Below are positions 10,173 to 22,716 of a stretch of DNA of 64,000 nt, piece by piece. Every line of letters starts with the position of its first letter. Within the stretch, counting starts at the first letter, position 1. The notes under the pieces were generated by a model. It was not told where the DNA came from. It saw only the letters and a program-made list of their open reading frames with translations, and ran no database searches. The DNA is from Typhlomys cinereus (lineage: Eukaryota; Chordata; Mammalia; Rodentia; Platacanthomyidae), in the NCBI GenBank assembly GCA_023101885.1, contig JALPQD010000016.1, forward strand, positions 8,188,684 through 8,252,683. The letters are read 5' to 3'. Made by a program: the position numbers and the translations under genes.

Positions 10173-10461
10173 TTTTTTTTTTTTTAATTATTATTTATTC
10201 AACTGTGCGCATGTGCGTGTGTATGTGCCCGCGCGTGTGTGTGTCTGCGTGTGTGTGTGCCCGTGTATGTGTAGAACCACGGACGAATTCGCGGAACCCA
10301 CGACGCCCCACACTCCTTGCCCCGGGATTCACAGGCTCCGCCTACAGGACCGAAGCGCAGGCTTGCCCGTTCTGGCCCGGCGTCTATACGTGGGATCGGG
10401 ATCTGAACTCAGGACCTTCCGTCCTGGAAGGCGGGGTAACCCGGGCCACCTCTCCAGCCCC
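10173..10461 (-). mobile_element. Young CpG-rich SINE copy 2
   Basis: Complement orientation, just upstream of the SLC38A7 promoter. The target-site duplication AGCTTTTTCCTTTCT is at 10158-10172 and 10462-10476. The tail reads TTATTCAACTGTGCGCATG in the plus direction. Confidence 0.9.
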
Positions 10462-10731
10462 AGCTTTTTCCTTTCTAACCAAGGATTGTGGTGGACCATT
10501 GAACGAGAAAGAACTAGCCTGAGCACGCATCTAGTCCTTATTATAACCCTAGGGCTTCTTCTAGCGCTTGAGGCATAGTAGCCCCTCCATTTATTGAATG
10601 AGGGGATGGATATTCAGAGGCTTGGCTTCTGTTCTTGAGTCAGGCTGGCTCTGCCTTCCTCTATCCCTTTCTTCTTTTCTCTACCGATGATTGACCCAGT
10701 GCCTTGCAATTTGCCTTGCAATTGCTAGGCA

Positions 10732-10734
<3 letters not shown>

Positions 10735-10790
<56 letters not shown>

Positions 10791-11022
10791 CAGAGGGGTC
10801 TGTGTGTCCCTGTGGAGGACCAAGGTTGACTTCGGGAATCATTGGTTTGCTTCTATCTCCTTGCTTCTCTTTGGGATTTGCCAAACTCCACCTACCAGCT
10901 CTGGAAGTGCTGGCTGCCACCATTTCGGCCTGGTGTTTTTTACGTGGGACCTGAGATTCCAACTCAGGACCTTCTGCTTGCTTGAGAGGCCATCTTAACC
11001 CTTGAGTCATCTCTCCAGTTCC
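10735..11022 (-). mobile_element. Older SINE with (TG)n of about 28 units
   Basis: The repeat spans 10734-10788 and leads into ATCAGAGGGGTCTGTGTGTC. It ends at the head complement CATCTCTCCAGTTCC. Confidence 0.85.
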
Positions 11023-11189
11023 TCTAGGCAAACATTTTTTTACCACAGAGTTGCATCCAAGCCTGCAAGCTTCATTTTCTGTAATTTTTTTTCTCTCTCT
11101 CTTTGTGCGTGCGCACACGTGTGCTTTGTGGGATTTTGATTATGTTAGGCAAGACCTCTACCACTCAGCCTCATCATCACGACCCAATC

Positions 11190-11345
11190 TTATTTAAAAA
11201 GTGTCTTATCTATTTGTCTATCTGTCTGGGAGGGGGGTCAGAAGACAACTTTCAGAGTCGGTCCTTCTATTGCATGGGCTCCAGGGACTGAACTCAGATC
11301 ATCAGGTTTGCTTGCAGGCATTTTTGCATTTTCCCAGCAGAATCA
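11190..11345 (-). mobile_element. B3-like SINE
   Basis: GGGGTCAGAAGACAACTTTC, CATGGGCTCCAGGGACTGAA, TCATCAGGTTTGCTTGC. Confidence 0.6.
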
Positions 11346-11461
11346 TTTTGCCAACAGTAGATATGTCCTTTCCATTTTTTTTTTTTTTTACACGTGCATC
11401 CCTCACACTCGAGGTCTTTAAATGGCCAATCTGACCTCTATTCCTAAAGGTTTGGAATAAC

Positions 11462-11765
11462 ACTGTCTCAGTTCAGATTGCTGTAACTTCATGCTGTAAT
11501 CTGGATGGCTTAAACAACAGAACAGTACTTCTCACAGCAGAGAAATCTGAGTCAGGGTGACAGCATGGGGCGTTTCTGGAGAAATCCTTGCAGCTTTGCA
11601 GACAGTCACTTTCTTGCTGTGATAGAACTGGACGCAGCAGCAAGCTGCCACCTCTTTCCTTACAAGAATACTAATGCCACTATGAGGGTTCTATCCTCGT
11701 GACTTCACCTCCCACAGGTTCCATCTCCAAATACCATAGCATTGATGATTTGAGTTAATCCACTA
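11462..11765 (-). mobile_element. MLT1-like (ERVL-MaLR) LTR
   Basis: CTCAGTTCAGATTGCTGTAA, AACAACAGAACAGTACTTCT and CCATCTCCAAATACCATAGC follow the complement of MLT1-type LTRs. Old and diverged, non-coding. Confidence 0.65.
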
Positions 11766-11827
11766 TATCATTTCTTCCCTTGCCCACTTTCCTCTTCTTC
11801 CTGTCCCTTCTTTCCTTCTTTCTGACT

Positions 11828-11938
11828 TCTTGATACAGAATCTTACATTGTAGCTTATGTTGACCCTGAACTCTTGATCTTGATTCTCCTGCCTCCACCT
11901 CCTGAATGTTGGGATTACAGATGCATACTACCATATTG
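11828..11938 (-). mobile_element. B1-like SINE
   Basis: Complement of the B1 right part: CTCCTGCCTCCACCTCCTGA, GTTGGGATTACAGATGC. Confidence 0.72.
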
Positions 11939-11960
11939 CTTAGTTTGCAATCTTTTTTTT

Positions 11961-12275
11961 GTTTTAAACTAAACCTTTTTTTTAAAATTTTTTTATTATT
12001 ATTTATTCATTTGTGCGTATGTATGTGTGTGTGCACGCATGTGTGTGTGTGTGTATGTGTGTCTGTGTGTGTGTAGAACCACGGAAGAATTCGGGAACGA
12101 CCATGGACCGCCTCCACCTCCTTCTGCCCGGGGATTCACAGGCTCCGCCCTACCAGAACCAGAAGCGCAGGCCGCCCCCGCTTCAGCCTGGCGCTATACG
12201 TGGGATCTGGGATCCGAACTCAGGACCTTCCGCCTGCAAGGCAGAGGCTTAACCTCTGAGCCACCTCTCCAGCCC
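11961..12275 (-). mobile_element. Young CpG-rich SINE copy 3
   Basis: Same body as copy 2. The duplication TGCAATCTTTTTTT flanks it (about 11946-11959 and 12276-12289). It lies in the SLC38A7-GOT2 intergenic region. Confidence 0.88.
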
Positions 12276-12790
12276 TGCAATCTTTTTTTAAACATGTATT
12301 TGTGTTTGTGTGTGTGTGTGTGTATAAAGAGAGAGAGAGAAAGAGCATTAACCACATTACAGGATAAAGCCCTAGGGTGGATGGGCAACGGTGTGACCCT
12401 CCATGTCCCAGGATAAAGCCCTGAACTTCATTGTTCACCTCTTTCCCAACTCAATATTTCCATTTTTCCCCCCTTTTAAAATATGTAACATGCACTCTTG
12501 GCTTTTCATTCTCAGTGCCAGCCACTCCTCTATTGCCATTCCTCAGAGGACAGAGGTTGGTAACCACTGGTTGTCATTGGTCCAGTTCACAGGACCTCTT
12601 ATTTACACTACTGGCTCGATTCCTACAGACATCTGAAACTATGTACTTCGCTCCCACCTGTTGCTTATCTATAGAAGCTTTTGAGGGAAGAACACATACT
12701 TTCAATAGGGACTGGAACATCTAAGAGATCTTATAGCTGGACATGACTCTGGACTTCCTACCTTTATCCCATTTAAAAAAAAAAAAAAAA

Positions 12791-13055
12791 GACTGGGGAA
12801 TGATTCAGGGGTTAAAGTCTTTACTTCACAAGCAAAAGGACCTGAGTTTGGATCCCTCAAATCTCACATAATGATGTCAGACAGAAATGGTGATGGCCTA
12901 TAATTCAGGCCCTGGAAAGCTGAGCCTGGGAAACCGCAGAACAAGGTAATAAAGAGGTAGAGCCATCCAGGATGATTCCCAATGTCACCCTTGGACCGTC
13001 ACAGACACACACACTCTCAAATGCACTCTTACACACACACACACAGCACAAAAGA
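12791..13055 (+). mobile_element. Older SINE abutting the GOT2 3' end
   Basis: Diverged head GACTGGGGAATGATTCAGGGG, body with GGTAGAGCCATCCAGGATG, then (CA)n at 13031-13046. It lies immediately downstream of the GOT2 poly(A) signal. Confidence 0.8.
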
Positions 13056-13064
13056 AAGTCGACA

Positions 13065-14016
13065 GTGACTGGGTCTACAATAATTTTATTGTAACAGAGA
13101 AACCAGGTGGCAGTAATTCTACAAGGTTAGAGCAGATGGTGGTTATCTTTCCAAAGAGTGGAGTCTGAGCCAGGCTGGCAGCACACGAACCCCAGAATAG
13201 CTCCTTTGGGATCCTACTCTGCTGCCATGATGAACGGAGGAAGAGGTCTGGCTGGGCAGAGGCCCGTCCTAGCATCCCATAGGCCTACTCTCTATGGCTC
13301 TTGGCTGAGAGCAGAGGGTATGGCATGAGCAGAAAACATTCTTAAATAAACCCTGACAGAATGGGGCGAATAGGCAATCAAACAGCAGAATGGGGTGAAA
13401 ACCCAAGCTGTAGCACAGCATTGACAGAAGAGACAGTCTTCTTTCTCTTTTGGTTATAGAGTACCTCTGGCAGTGGCCAAGAGAACCACCGTTTTTTGTA
13501 AAGCATGATTTCTGTATTTGTAAAGCATGATTTCGGTAATGTGGCCTGCTGACCAGGTTGTTCTGCACTAGGACAAACACAAAGGATGCCGTAAATGACA
13601 GAACTAGATTTGCTCTCACAGCCTCTAGCATGAGCTGCGTCTCAGCTGAATCCACAGAGGAGTCCCTGACACCAGACGACGCTTCAGTTAAAGCTTCTGA
13701 AATATTGCAGTGTCGTGACTGATGGGAGGTTTTGGTGCTGTGACTTTCTTGCACTTATAAACTCCTTTTGGAAAGCTGAAGATAAAGCAAGAGTTTGGTT
13801 TAAGAGCCAACAAAGTTCCAGACACCTGCCATGAGGCTTCTCCCCTATTCACTATAGGTTCTTTTCTGAGGAACGTGGTCAATCACTGAGGGTTCTGCGC
13901 TGTGGTGGACAGAAACCATCCGCTCGCCACCATCCACCCTCCCTCGTCCTGCACGTGGATCTCACAAGAGCAGAGGCCGAGGGAAAAGGTATCTCTGTCC
14001 CCTAGCACCCAGGAAA
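13065..14016 (-). other. GOT2: GOT2 3' untranslated region with poly(A) signal
   Basis: About 950 nt of largely unique sequence follows the stop codon. AATAAA (complement of 13085-13090) is the likely polyadenylation signal, with cleavage expected near 13065-13075. A (CA)n run at 13031-13046, belonging to the adjacent SINE, reads as (TG)n on the transcript about 40 nt beyond the signal. The 3' end is inferred from the signal, not from transcript data. Confidence 0.75.
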
Positions 14017-14217
<201 letters not shown>

Positions 14218-14316
14218 TTAAAACAGAAACAACAGATCTATTTTCTTGCTTAAAGTTGGAATTTGGGTTGTCTAGTTAAAGAACAAAAAGCAATTTTAAA
14301 GCATACAATCAATATA

Positions 14317-14595
14317 GGGCTGGAGAGATGGCTCAGGGGTTAAGAGACTGTCTTGCAATCAGAAGGTCCTGAGTTTGGATCCCTGATCCCATGTAAAACA
14401 CCAGGTAGAAATGGTAGCGGCACACACTTCCGGCCTTGGTGTGCGGAGCCTGGGAAATCCCAAAGAAGCAAGAAGGAGGTAGAAGCAATCCAGAATGATT
14501 CCCAAAATCACCCTTGTTCTTCCACAGGGATACATAGTGCCTTGCCTTCTGATACACATACACACCACACAAAATAAATAAATATGAAGAAAAAA
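14317..14595 (+). mobile_element. Older SINE in GOT2 intron 9
   Basis: Full-length, with duplication TAAAGCATACAATC at 14297-14310 and 14596-14609. Confidence 0.88.
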
Positions 14596-14631
14596 TAAAG
14601 CATACAATCCCAGAGTTTAATTCTGAACTTT

Positions 14632-14765
14632 TTTTTTTTTTTTTGAGGAGTAAGGCAGAGTTTATTAGAGAAGAGAAAGAACAGAACCCATTCACAGACT
14701 CCAGGCATGGAACCCATGAGGGACAAGGAAAACCTTGAATGGTTTTTCCTGTTCCTTTTAAAAGA
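14632..14765 (-). repeat. Unidentified repeat ending TAATAAACTCTGCC with poly(A) (copy C)
   Basis: In complement: CCATGCCTGGAGTCTGTGAA, CTCTAATAAACTCTGCCTTA, CTCCTC, then an A-run. The poly(A) right after the AATAAA region suggests a retroposed RNA. In GOT2 intron 9. Confidence 0.55.
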
Positions 14766-14823
14766 ACTAGTAGGGGCGTCATTAACACAACCAAACAAGC
14801 TACGCAGGCTAGGATGTGTCTGG

Positions 14824-15112
14824 TGATCAGAGTTAATATAGTTTATGCAAAGTCCTGCATTTGATCCCCAGCACCATGAAACAAAACAAAAAACAAAACA
14901 AAACCCACTAAGCTAAGTGCTTGAGTAGACTGCAGCATCATGAGAAATACAGAAGAAAAGTAATAAAAAAGGAAACAGGCCAGGTTCAGCAGCATAGGCC
15001 AGGTTCAGCAGCATGTGCCTGCAGTCCCAGTTACAGGCTGAAGATCACGTGAGCCCAGGAATGGTCAGCTTGGGCAACGAGCCTCCATTTCACTACAGTA
15101 ACCCCAAACACA
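14824..15112 (+). mobile_element. ID-like fragment followed by a B1-like SINE
   Basis: ID-like 14824-14880 (GATCCCCAGCACCATG). B1-like about 14985-15112 (CAGCAGCATGTGCCTGCAGT). The B1 start GGCCAGGTTCAGCAGCAT is duplicated in tandem at about 14977-15014. In GOT2 intron 9. Confidence 0.6.
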
Positions 15113-15225
15113 AATGCTATGTGCTCCCTTCACCTACAAGGTCCTCAACGGAACTGGTGTTGCTTTGAACAAACTTTGAACAGGTAGATGACCTAGGAGG
15201 AATTCTGGTGGGTGGAAAACAATCA

Positions 15226-15552
<327 letters not shown>

Positions 15553-15788
15553 TTACAAGACTACTTTGATGGGCAACTACTACTGTTAGCGTACTTGAAT
15601 ACTGATAAAAATAATGTTACCACCTGAGAACTTAGGAAGATTGTGGCTACAGGTTAAAGAGTTAAAACATGACCTTATTTTTAACACAGTGGAATGAACA
15701 CAAGGCACCGTGAGCCTACTATAGCTGTCCTATCATAGGCTGGTTCTGAAGACTGAGATACGGGCACTGCCTTTAGAAGTGACAATAA

Positions 15789-15995
15789 GGGCTGGAGAGG
15801 TGGCTCAGGGGTTAAGCCTCTGCCTTGTAGGCGGAAGGTCCCGAGTTCGGATCCCAGATCCCACGTATAGACGCCGGGCAGAAGCGGGGGCAGCCTCGTT
15901 TCTGGTCCTGGTAGGGCGGAGCCTGTGAATCCCGGGGCAGAGTAAACAAGGAGGAGGTGGAGGCATCCATGGTGGTTCCGAATTTGCCTGTGGTT

Positions 15996-16057
<62 letters not shown>

Positions 16058-16101
16058 GCAATTGAATAAATAATAATAATAATAAAAACAATTTAAAAAA
16101 A
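15789..16101 (+). mobile_element. Young CpG-rich SINE copy 4
   Basis: In GOT2 intron 8. It has a long (CA)n followed by (CGCA)n and AATTGAATAAATAATAATAATAA. No unambiguous target-site duplication was seen. Confidence 0.85.
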
Positions 16102-16592
16102 CAGGTAGTATGTGTCCAGGGTCATGATTTGAAATAATTTCTTATGTGAAACATAACACTAGACAACAGGTACTGAGATCCATAAATATAGACAGCAAAA
16201 ATGCTGAAAGCTATTATTATTGGAACAAAAAAAATATATATGGGGTCTGGTGATACAGAACAGTGGTGGAAGACACGCATGAGACGCTCTAGCACCACAG
16301 AATTAAAATAGTCTTTTGGAGGAGGTTTTCCTATGGAAGATACTTCATTTTGAACACTCAGAAGACAAAATTACTAAATACGATGGAGGACAGAACAAAA
16401 GAAGTTGTCCTTACTGAATCGCATGCTATTTATAGGAAAATGCCAATGTCTCGGTGCAATATAATTCACATTCCTCTTTCTTCCTCCTCTCCGACTTTCC
16501 CCCATTATTAGGCACTAGAGGTCAGTTATAATTGATTTGAAAGAGCAATAGCTTAAGACCAAAGGGCTGGGGAGTGATGAGGGGTCCTTTAC

Positions 16593-16758
16593 CATTGCTT
16601 TCTTAAGTCTGGGGTGGTCAGGATGGTAGAGGCAATCCGTGCTCCATTGACAGGAGGGTTGGAATACAAGGGACGAATCAGGATCTTCAGCTGGGACTCC
16701 ACCCTTTTGGCTTCATCGGCATCTTTGCAGACCACAGTGAAGGCTCCCACACGCTCAC
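16593..16758 (-). CDS. GOT2: GOT2 exon 8 (residues 285-340)
   Basis: The acceptor is TTTACAG before GT-GAG; the donor is GTAAAG after CAA-TG. It encodes [20 protein letters not shown], then [19 protein letters not shown] and DLRKQW. Length is 166 nt, with both ends at split codons. Confidence 0.97.
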
Positions 16759-17124
16759 CTGTAAAGACATGGGGTACTTGGTCTTCCAACATGTGCATTG
16801 TAGTCTCATTGGTTACATATTATCTGTATCCAACAGGGGCCCACAAAGTAACTCTGTTTGGAGACAGTAGCCCAGGGAGGTCTGGAACTTGCTGGGATCT
16901 GCCCGCCTATGCCTTCAAGAGTGCTAGAGTATAGGCTTGTGCAATCACACCTGGTCTAACAGAAACAGTTTTCAGCAACTAGGAGGGTGCACTGAGGCAC
17001 AACAGAAAGTGAGCTATCAGTTTTCTTTGTTGGAGGAATTTAAGGATATAGAAGAATATATGGCTGAAGAAAAAAAAATCAGTAAAATCTGTTGTACTTT
17101 CCTCTCTGGGAAAGGAAGGGCATG

Positions 17125-17130
<6 letters not shown>

Positions 17131-17174
<44 letters not shown>

Positions 17175-17192
17175 AGAGAGAGAAAGAGAGAG
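17131..17192. repeat. (CA)n then (GA)n microsatellite
   Basis: About 20 CA units followed by a short GA stretch, 100 bp from GOT2 exon 7 in intron 7. Confidence 0.92.
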
Positions 17193-17291
17193 CACCCCCT
17201 CCCTCCTAACTCTTGCCTCTGTGGCATTCTCCCCTAGGTCTTCTTCGGGCTCATCAGAACACACATCATCACCCTGGGTCCTCCAGCTTAC

Positions 17292-17442
17292 CATACAAGC
17301 CCATGTTCTTGGCGTATGACTGGCAGAGGCAAATGTTAATGCCCTGTTCGATGAAGTGGCGCACCGCCCAGGCGTCCCTGTTGCCATCGCCGCTGGCAAA
17401 GCCTTGGTAGGCCATGTCAAAGAACGCGAAGAGATTCTTTTT
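17292..17442 (-). CDS. GOT2: GOT2 exon 7 (residues 235-285, PLP lysine)
   Basis: The acceptor is TTCCCCAG and the donor is GTAAGC. It encodes [20 protein letters not shown] and later [11 protein letters not shown]. Counting from the start codon, the lysine of SYAK is residue 279, the expected Schiff-base lysine. The exon is more GC-rich and CpG-rich than its intronic surroundings. Confidence 0.98.
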
Positions 17443-18129
17443 CTGGGGAAGAACAGGAAGACCAGAGCTCGAGGAAGGCTGCCTGCAGATGCCCCTAGGT
17501 TGTTACTGTTTATCAGGACGAGTACATCTCTCAGGCGCAGGCACGTCCATCTCCCTGAATGACAGTGGCCAATGTCTGAACTTTTTTACTTTTTAGTTTG
17601 ATGCATATCATACATACTATCAGAACTGCTGCTCAGCTAACAGGAGCTCTTCAGAGGCCCAGTGGCTTGGGTGATTAGTTTTGGTCCCATCACCAGCCTT
17701 TTGATGCACCAGCCCCACCCTGTAATCATCACAAGACAGCCTTGTTGGAACTCCATCACATGAAAATGCTTCTCTGCACACTACTGCTCTGTCTTATTCT
17801 GTCTGCAGTTAAGATCTGACCAAAGTAGCAAAAACGGACAAAAGAGGATAGGAATAATACTTCCTCCTTAGGAATTCTAGCATCTTTTTTCTCAGCTAGT
17901 GACACCAAACAGACATGGCAATGCTAAGCAAAGTGACAGGTAAAGGAGGGGACATAAAGTGTGTAAGAGCAAGTGTGGCACCAACCGCCAAATCCCTGGG
18001 GCCCGCACAGCTGGAACGCCAGTGGCAAGGACACCTGGGTTGGGGTCACGTCTCATCCACTGTAGAACTGCTGATTCACAAAAGGGGAGCCCTTTCCTGA
18101 TGGTGTATTCGTGTGCATATGGTGCAGGC

Positions 18130-19040
18130 AAGTCACCATCAAGTACTGCAAGTAAGTAGTGAGACATCTGGTTAAGTTCACTCACTTTCCTTCCTGGTCA
18201 CTTGCAACTGAGGGGGTTTGATCTCACCAGACAGGGAGGGCATAGAGTCTGGCAGATAGATGGTAACCATCCTGCAAATGGGAGACTGACCTCCCCCTCA
18301 CTGCAGTCTCCTACTCCTATTCCATCTACCTTTGAATCTCCTCTTATAGTAAGATTCCATTTAAACAGCTTTTTATCTCTGGCTAGGAGGTGACCTCCAA
18401 TACCAACTAGGATGGAGCCAAGCACAGTGCAGGAACAGCAAAATTGAAAACAACAACCAACCATAATTCAGAACATCAGAGACCCTACATTAATCACCTG
18501 GAACCAGACCAGCCTAATCTCTCCCCATCCTAATGCTCAGGGAAATTTGTGGAAGAGAGAGTGGTACGATTGTAAGTGCCTAAAGATGGGGAGAGGCAGC
18601 GATATACAAGATACTCCACACAAGTTAGGGCTGCAGTATCCATAATTGGACTTTGCATGACCTGCACAATGACTGACATGTCAATGATCCCCTAAAGTCT
18701 AGCATGGATCACAAGTACTAGGCTCCTTAGAGTCAAGGGATTAACAGTCACAATAGTGTTCCCATACTAAAAGGGAGCACAAGAAAGGGCTCTGGGCAAT
18801 GCCACTTAGAGTGGAGGACACAGAGGGAAGTTTGACATTCCACACTAAAGGATGCTCAAGGGAATGGGGGGAGGAAGAGTGAGAAAGGGAGGGAGGTGAA
18901 AGGAAGGGGAAAAGGGGAGGAAGGTGCAAGGGGAGCTGGGGAGGGGTGGAGGGAGGGAGGGGACCGGGGTACCTATTAAGTTTGTATAAGTTTGGGAAAA
19001 AAATAAATAAACATAAAAAATAAATTAAAATAACTTTAAA
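18130..19040 (+). mobile_element. 5'-truncated L1 (3' UTR) in GOT2 intron 6
   Basis: It shares GATCTCACCAGACAGGGAGG and AACCATCCTGCAAATGGGAG (in complement) with the L1 at 40.8-40.9 kb. It ends with a purine-rich G tract (18860-18965), GGTACCTATTAAGTTTGTAT and an (AATAAA)-containing tail. No ORF2 is left. Sense is opposite to GOT2. Confidence 0.85.
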
Positions 19041-19087
19041 AAAAGGTTAATCTACCGTCCCTGTCAAGGCATCCGAGACCTTAGTCA

Positions 19088-19231
<144 letters not shown>

Positions 19232-19417
19232 CTAAAGAGAAAAAAAACCAAGAGAAGCTGTTACTTTGCAGTTTTAAATGAAACAGCTAAAATGCCACAG
19301 GTCACTCACTGTCATCTGAGAAATGACAAAGAGAAACCAAAGTCGGGGAATTAGCTCACTCCCTGTACACAGTTTGTAGTCAAAGACCGGGATCAGCTGG
19401 GAGACAGTGAGTATTCA

Positions 19418-19753
<336 letters not shown>

Positions 19754-19871
19754 TCAGAAGCCAGGCCCTGACAGCTGTACAGTAAAGGACCTATGTGGAC
19801 TGCACTTTGTGAAATGGGACTATCAGAAATTCCTGTACAGGGACCAAGTTAAAACAGAAATGCTTCCTAGA

Positions 19872-20096
19872 GGGCTGGGGAGATGAATCAGGGGTTAAGG
19901 GCCTTTCTTTACAAGCAAAAAGACCTGAGTTTGGGTTCCTATATCCCATGTAAAATCGTTGAATGGAAATGGTGGTGGCTTGCAATTCTGAAAGGTGGAG
20001 GAGCCTGGAAAACCCCAGAGTCAAATGATAAGGAGGTAGAGCAATCCAGACAATTTCCAAAGTCACCCTTGGGCTTCCACAGGTGCGTGCACACAC

Positions 20097-20145
<49 letters not shown>

Positions 20146-20447
20146 CACACACACACACACACACACACGTTAAAAAAAGCAATGTGGGGCTGGAAAGAAG
20201 GCTCAGGGGTTAAGCCTTGCAAGCAGAAGGTCCTGAGTTCAGATCCCAGGTTCCATGTAAAAAAACGCCAGGGGAAAGGGCAATAGCTTGTGCTTTCTGG
20301 CCCTGGTGGGCAGCGCCTGAAAAATCCCAGAGCGAAGCAAAAAGGGTATAGAAACAGTATTTCTGAAATCACCCTTAGTCCTCCACAGGGACATACAGTA
20401 CCCATTCTCTCTCTCTTTTATACAAAATAAAGTTTTCTTTTTTTAAA
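19872..20447 (+). mobile_element. Two tandem older SINEs within one target-site duplication
   Basis: The first unit starts at 19872 and ends in a long (CA)n (20098-20168). The second starts GGGGCTGG at 20186 and ends AAAATAAAGTTTTC. The outer duplication AGAAATGCTTCCTAGA (19856-19871 and 20448-20463) encloses both. It lies in GOT2 intron 4. Confidence 0.85.
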
Positions 20448-20660
20448 AGAAATGCTTCCTAGAAATGCCATATGCATAATAAACAAATTTATTATTACTA
20501 TAGCTTCCTTCCCCAAAGCTCTTTTATGCTTTTGCCAGAGAACAGGAGACTTGCCCGCCCCGCGAACAGAGGAAATGTACTGCCTGGTCGGCAGGCACTC
20601 AGAGGACGAGAAGCCTCATCCCTTCAGCTTACAGCCCTTTCCTGAAGGGTTTCCACTCAC

Positions 20661-20720
20661 CAGAAAGCTGGCTCCAACCCTTAAGGCTCCTGTTCCAGAG
20701 ATGGTCTGCACAGTGACAAA
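20661..20720 (-). CDS. GOT2: GOT2 exon 4 (residues 126-145)
   Basis: A 60-nt exon with acceptor TCCTGCAG and donor GTGAGT. It encodes FVTVQTISGTGALRVGASFL. The SGTGAL segment belongs to the cofactor phosphate-binding region of class I aminotransferases. Confidence 0.97.
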
Positions 20721-21601
20721 CTGCAGGAGAGAGAGACACCAAGGTCACTCGGCTCTGTCCAGGGGAACCCTTTGCTCTCTAGAAGCAAATTCCTTACAGC
20801 CTGTTAGTATTAGCTTTGGTTCACATAAAAGTTTAGGATACAAAAATTCTCTCCTGGCATGCAAATGGAGTGACTTCTGCATACACAGAAAACATAAAAA
20901 AGCATTAAAACATCACTCTAGAATCATGTAAAATGGGAACAACCTGCTGACACTCAAAGTTCCTTAAAAGGCAAGTCAGAAAGTATATTAGCACAATATC
21001 GGTATATTTATATTTATTTTTACGATATGAGGACTTAGTTGAGGACTTTGCATAATGCAGGTCAGTATTCTGCCGCTGACCTGCACCCCAGTCTGGGTCT
21101 TTTTTTTTCCCCTCCACATTTTAGGCTTAAGCAGAAAAATAAATATAAAAATGTATTGAGTAGAAGACACCTATATAAACAAATATAAGATTTATACACT
21201 GGGATCACAGTCCTCTCTTTCATTGCGTACACTGGCTGTGACAGAGCATCAGAGGGCAGCCACACTGGCTCTGCCCCCACACTACACATGGCTGGTTTCC
21301 TGCCACCTTCTGTACAAGCTGGAAAGTAGCACATGACTGTGGGAATTAATTATAGGCCCCTAACTAGGCATAGAGTGGCATTTCTAACATGCATTTAATA
21401 CAAAATGATAAAACAACAGTAATTGGGCCCAATATATTAAATGACTACATTGTCCAGAGTTCTAGCAATTTTTAAAACTGGCTATATTTGGAATCTTTTA
21501 AAGTGTAGCTGATTTGCCATCTGAAGAGCAGTTGTTTTGATCACTATACAATGCAAACTGAGTTGTTTCTGGTTTCTTTGAAATCATTTCAGATGCATTT
21601 A

Positions 21602-21784
<183 letters not shown>

Positions 21785-21877
21785 CTAGAGAAGAGAAAAA
21801 AGATATGTATTAGTTTCTCCTCTCCTCTTAGAACTACTAATGGTAACAAATCAATGTTTTGTTTTTCTCTTTCATTT

Positions 21878-22172
21878 CTTTTTTTTTTGTGTGTACACAC
21901 ATGCCTCTGTGTGCGTGTGTACGTGTGTGTCTGTGTGTATCAGAGAGCACTGTGTGTGCCTGTGGAGGCCCAAGGGTGACTTCGGGAATCACCCTGGATT
22001 GCTCGACTTCTTTGCTTTGCTCTAAGGTTTCCCATGCTCTGCCTTTTAGAACTGTTTAAGTGCAAGCTGTCATTATTTCTGCCTGGTATTTTTTATACAG
22101 AATCTAGGATCCAAACTTGGGCACGTCTGCACGCAAAGCAGAGGTTTAACCCCTGAGCCATCTCTCTAGCCA
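21878..22172 (-). mobile_element. Older SINE in GOT2 intron 2
   Basis: ATCAGAGAGCACTGTGTGTGCC body and AACCCCTGAGCCATCTCTC head complement. It begins about 90 bp from exon 3. Confidence 0.83.
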
Positions 22173-22189
22173 TTTTTCTCTTTTTAAAG

Positions 22190-22312
22190 AAGATTATCTG
22201 TTCTATGTGGCCAGACTGGCCATGAATTCCTGGGTTCATGCAATCCTCCAGTCTCAGCCCACCCTGAGTAGCTGAGATTACATGTACATGCTATCACACA
22301 TGACCTTTATGT
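22190..22312 (-). mobile_element. B1-like SINE
   Basis: GTGGCCAGACTGGCCATGAA, CAATCCTCCAGTCTCAGCCC, GCTGAGATTACATG. In GOT2 intron 2. Confidence 0.72.
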
Positions 22313-22469
22313 TTTACTTAAAGTTACTGTCTAGAAAGAAGGGGAAGTACACTACTTTATGTTTCATAACAAACAACAGAAAAGTATGTGAGTTTGTGTG
22401 TGTGAGATGTATGCATTGGAGGCCAGAGGCTAATGTCAGGTATTATCCTGTTTCTTTTGGCCTTATTTT

Positions 22470-22716
22470 TAAATTTTTATTTATTTTATATGTGTGTGCA
22501 TGTGTGTATTCAACTGTGGAGGACCAAGGGTGCCTTTGGGAATCATCCTGGATTATTTCTACCTCCTTCTTGCTTCACTCTGGGATTTCCCATGCTCCGC
22601 CCACCAGGGCCAGAAGTGCAGGCCATTGCCATTTTTTTATGTGGGACCTGGGATCTGAACTCAGGACCTTCTGTTTGCAAGACAGAGTCTTAACTCCTGA
22701 GCCATTTCTCCAGCCC
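22470..22716 (-). mobile_element. Older SINE in GOT2 intron 2
   Basis: TTTATTTTATATGTGTG tail, GGAGGACCAAGGGTGCC body, CTCCTGAGCCATTTCTCCAG head complement. Confidence 0.83.

Noticed and set aside
10735..10998. Open frames with CVCVCV or THTHTH runs
   Set aside because: Translations of (TG)n/(CA)n microsatellites.
20098..20168. CRISPR-like array
   Set aside because: Regular short repeats are (CA)n within a SINE; there are no spacers, and the genome is a mammalian one.
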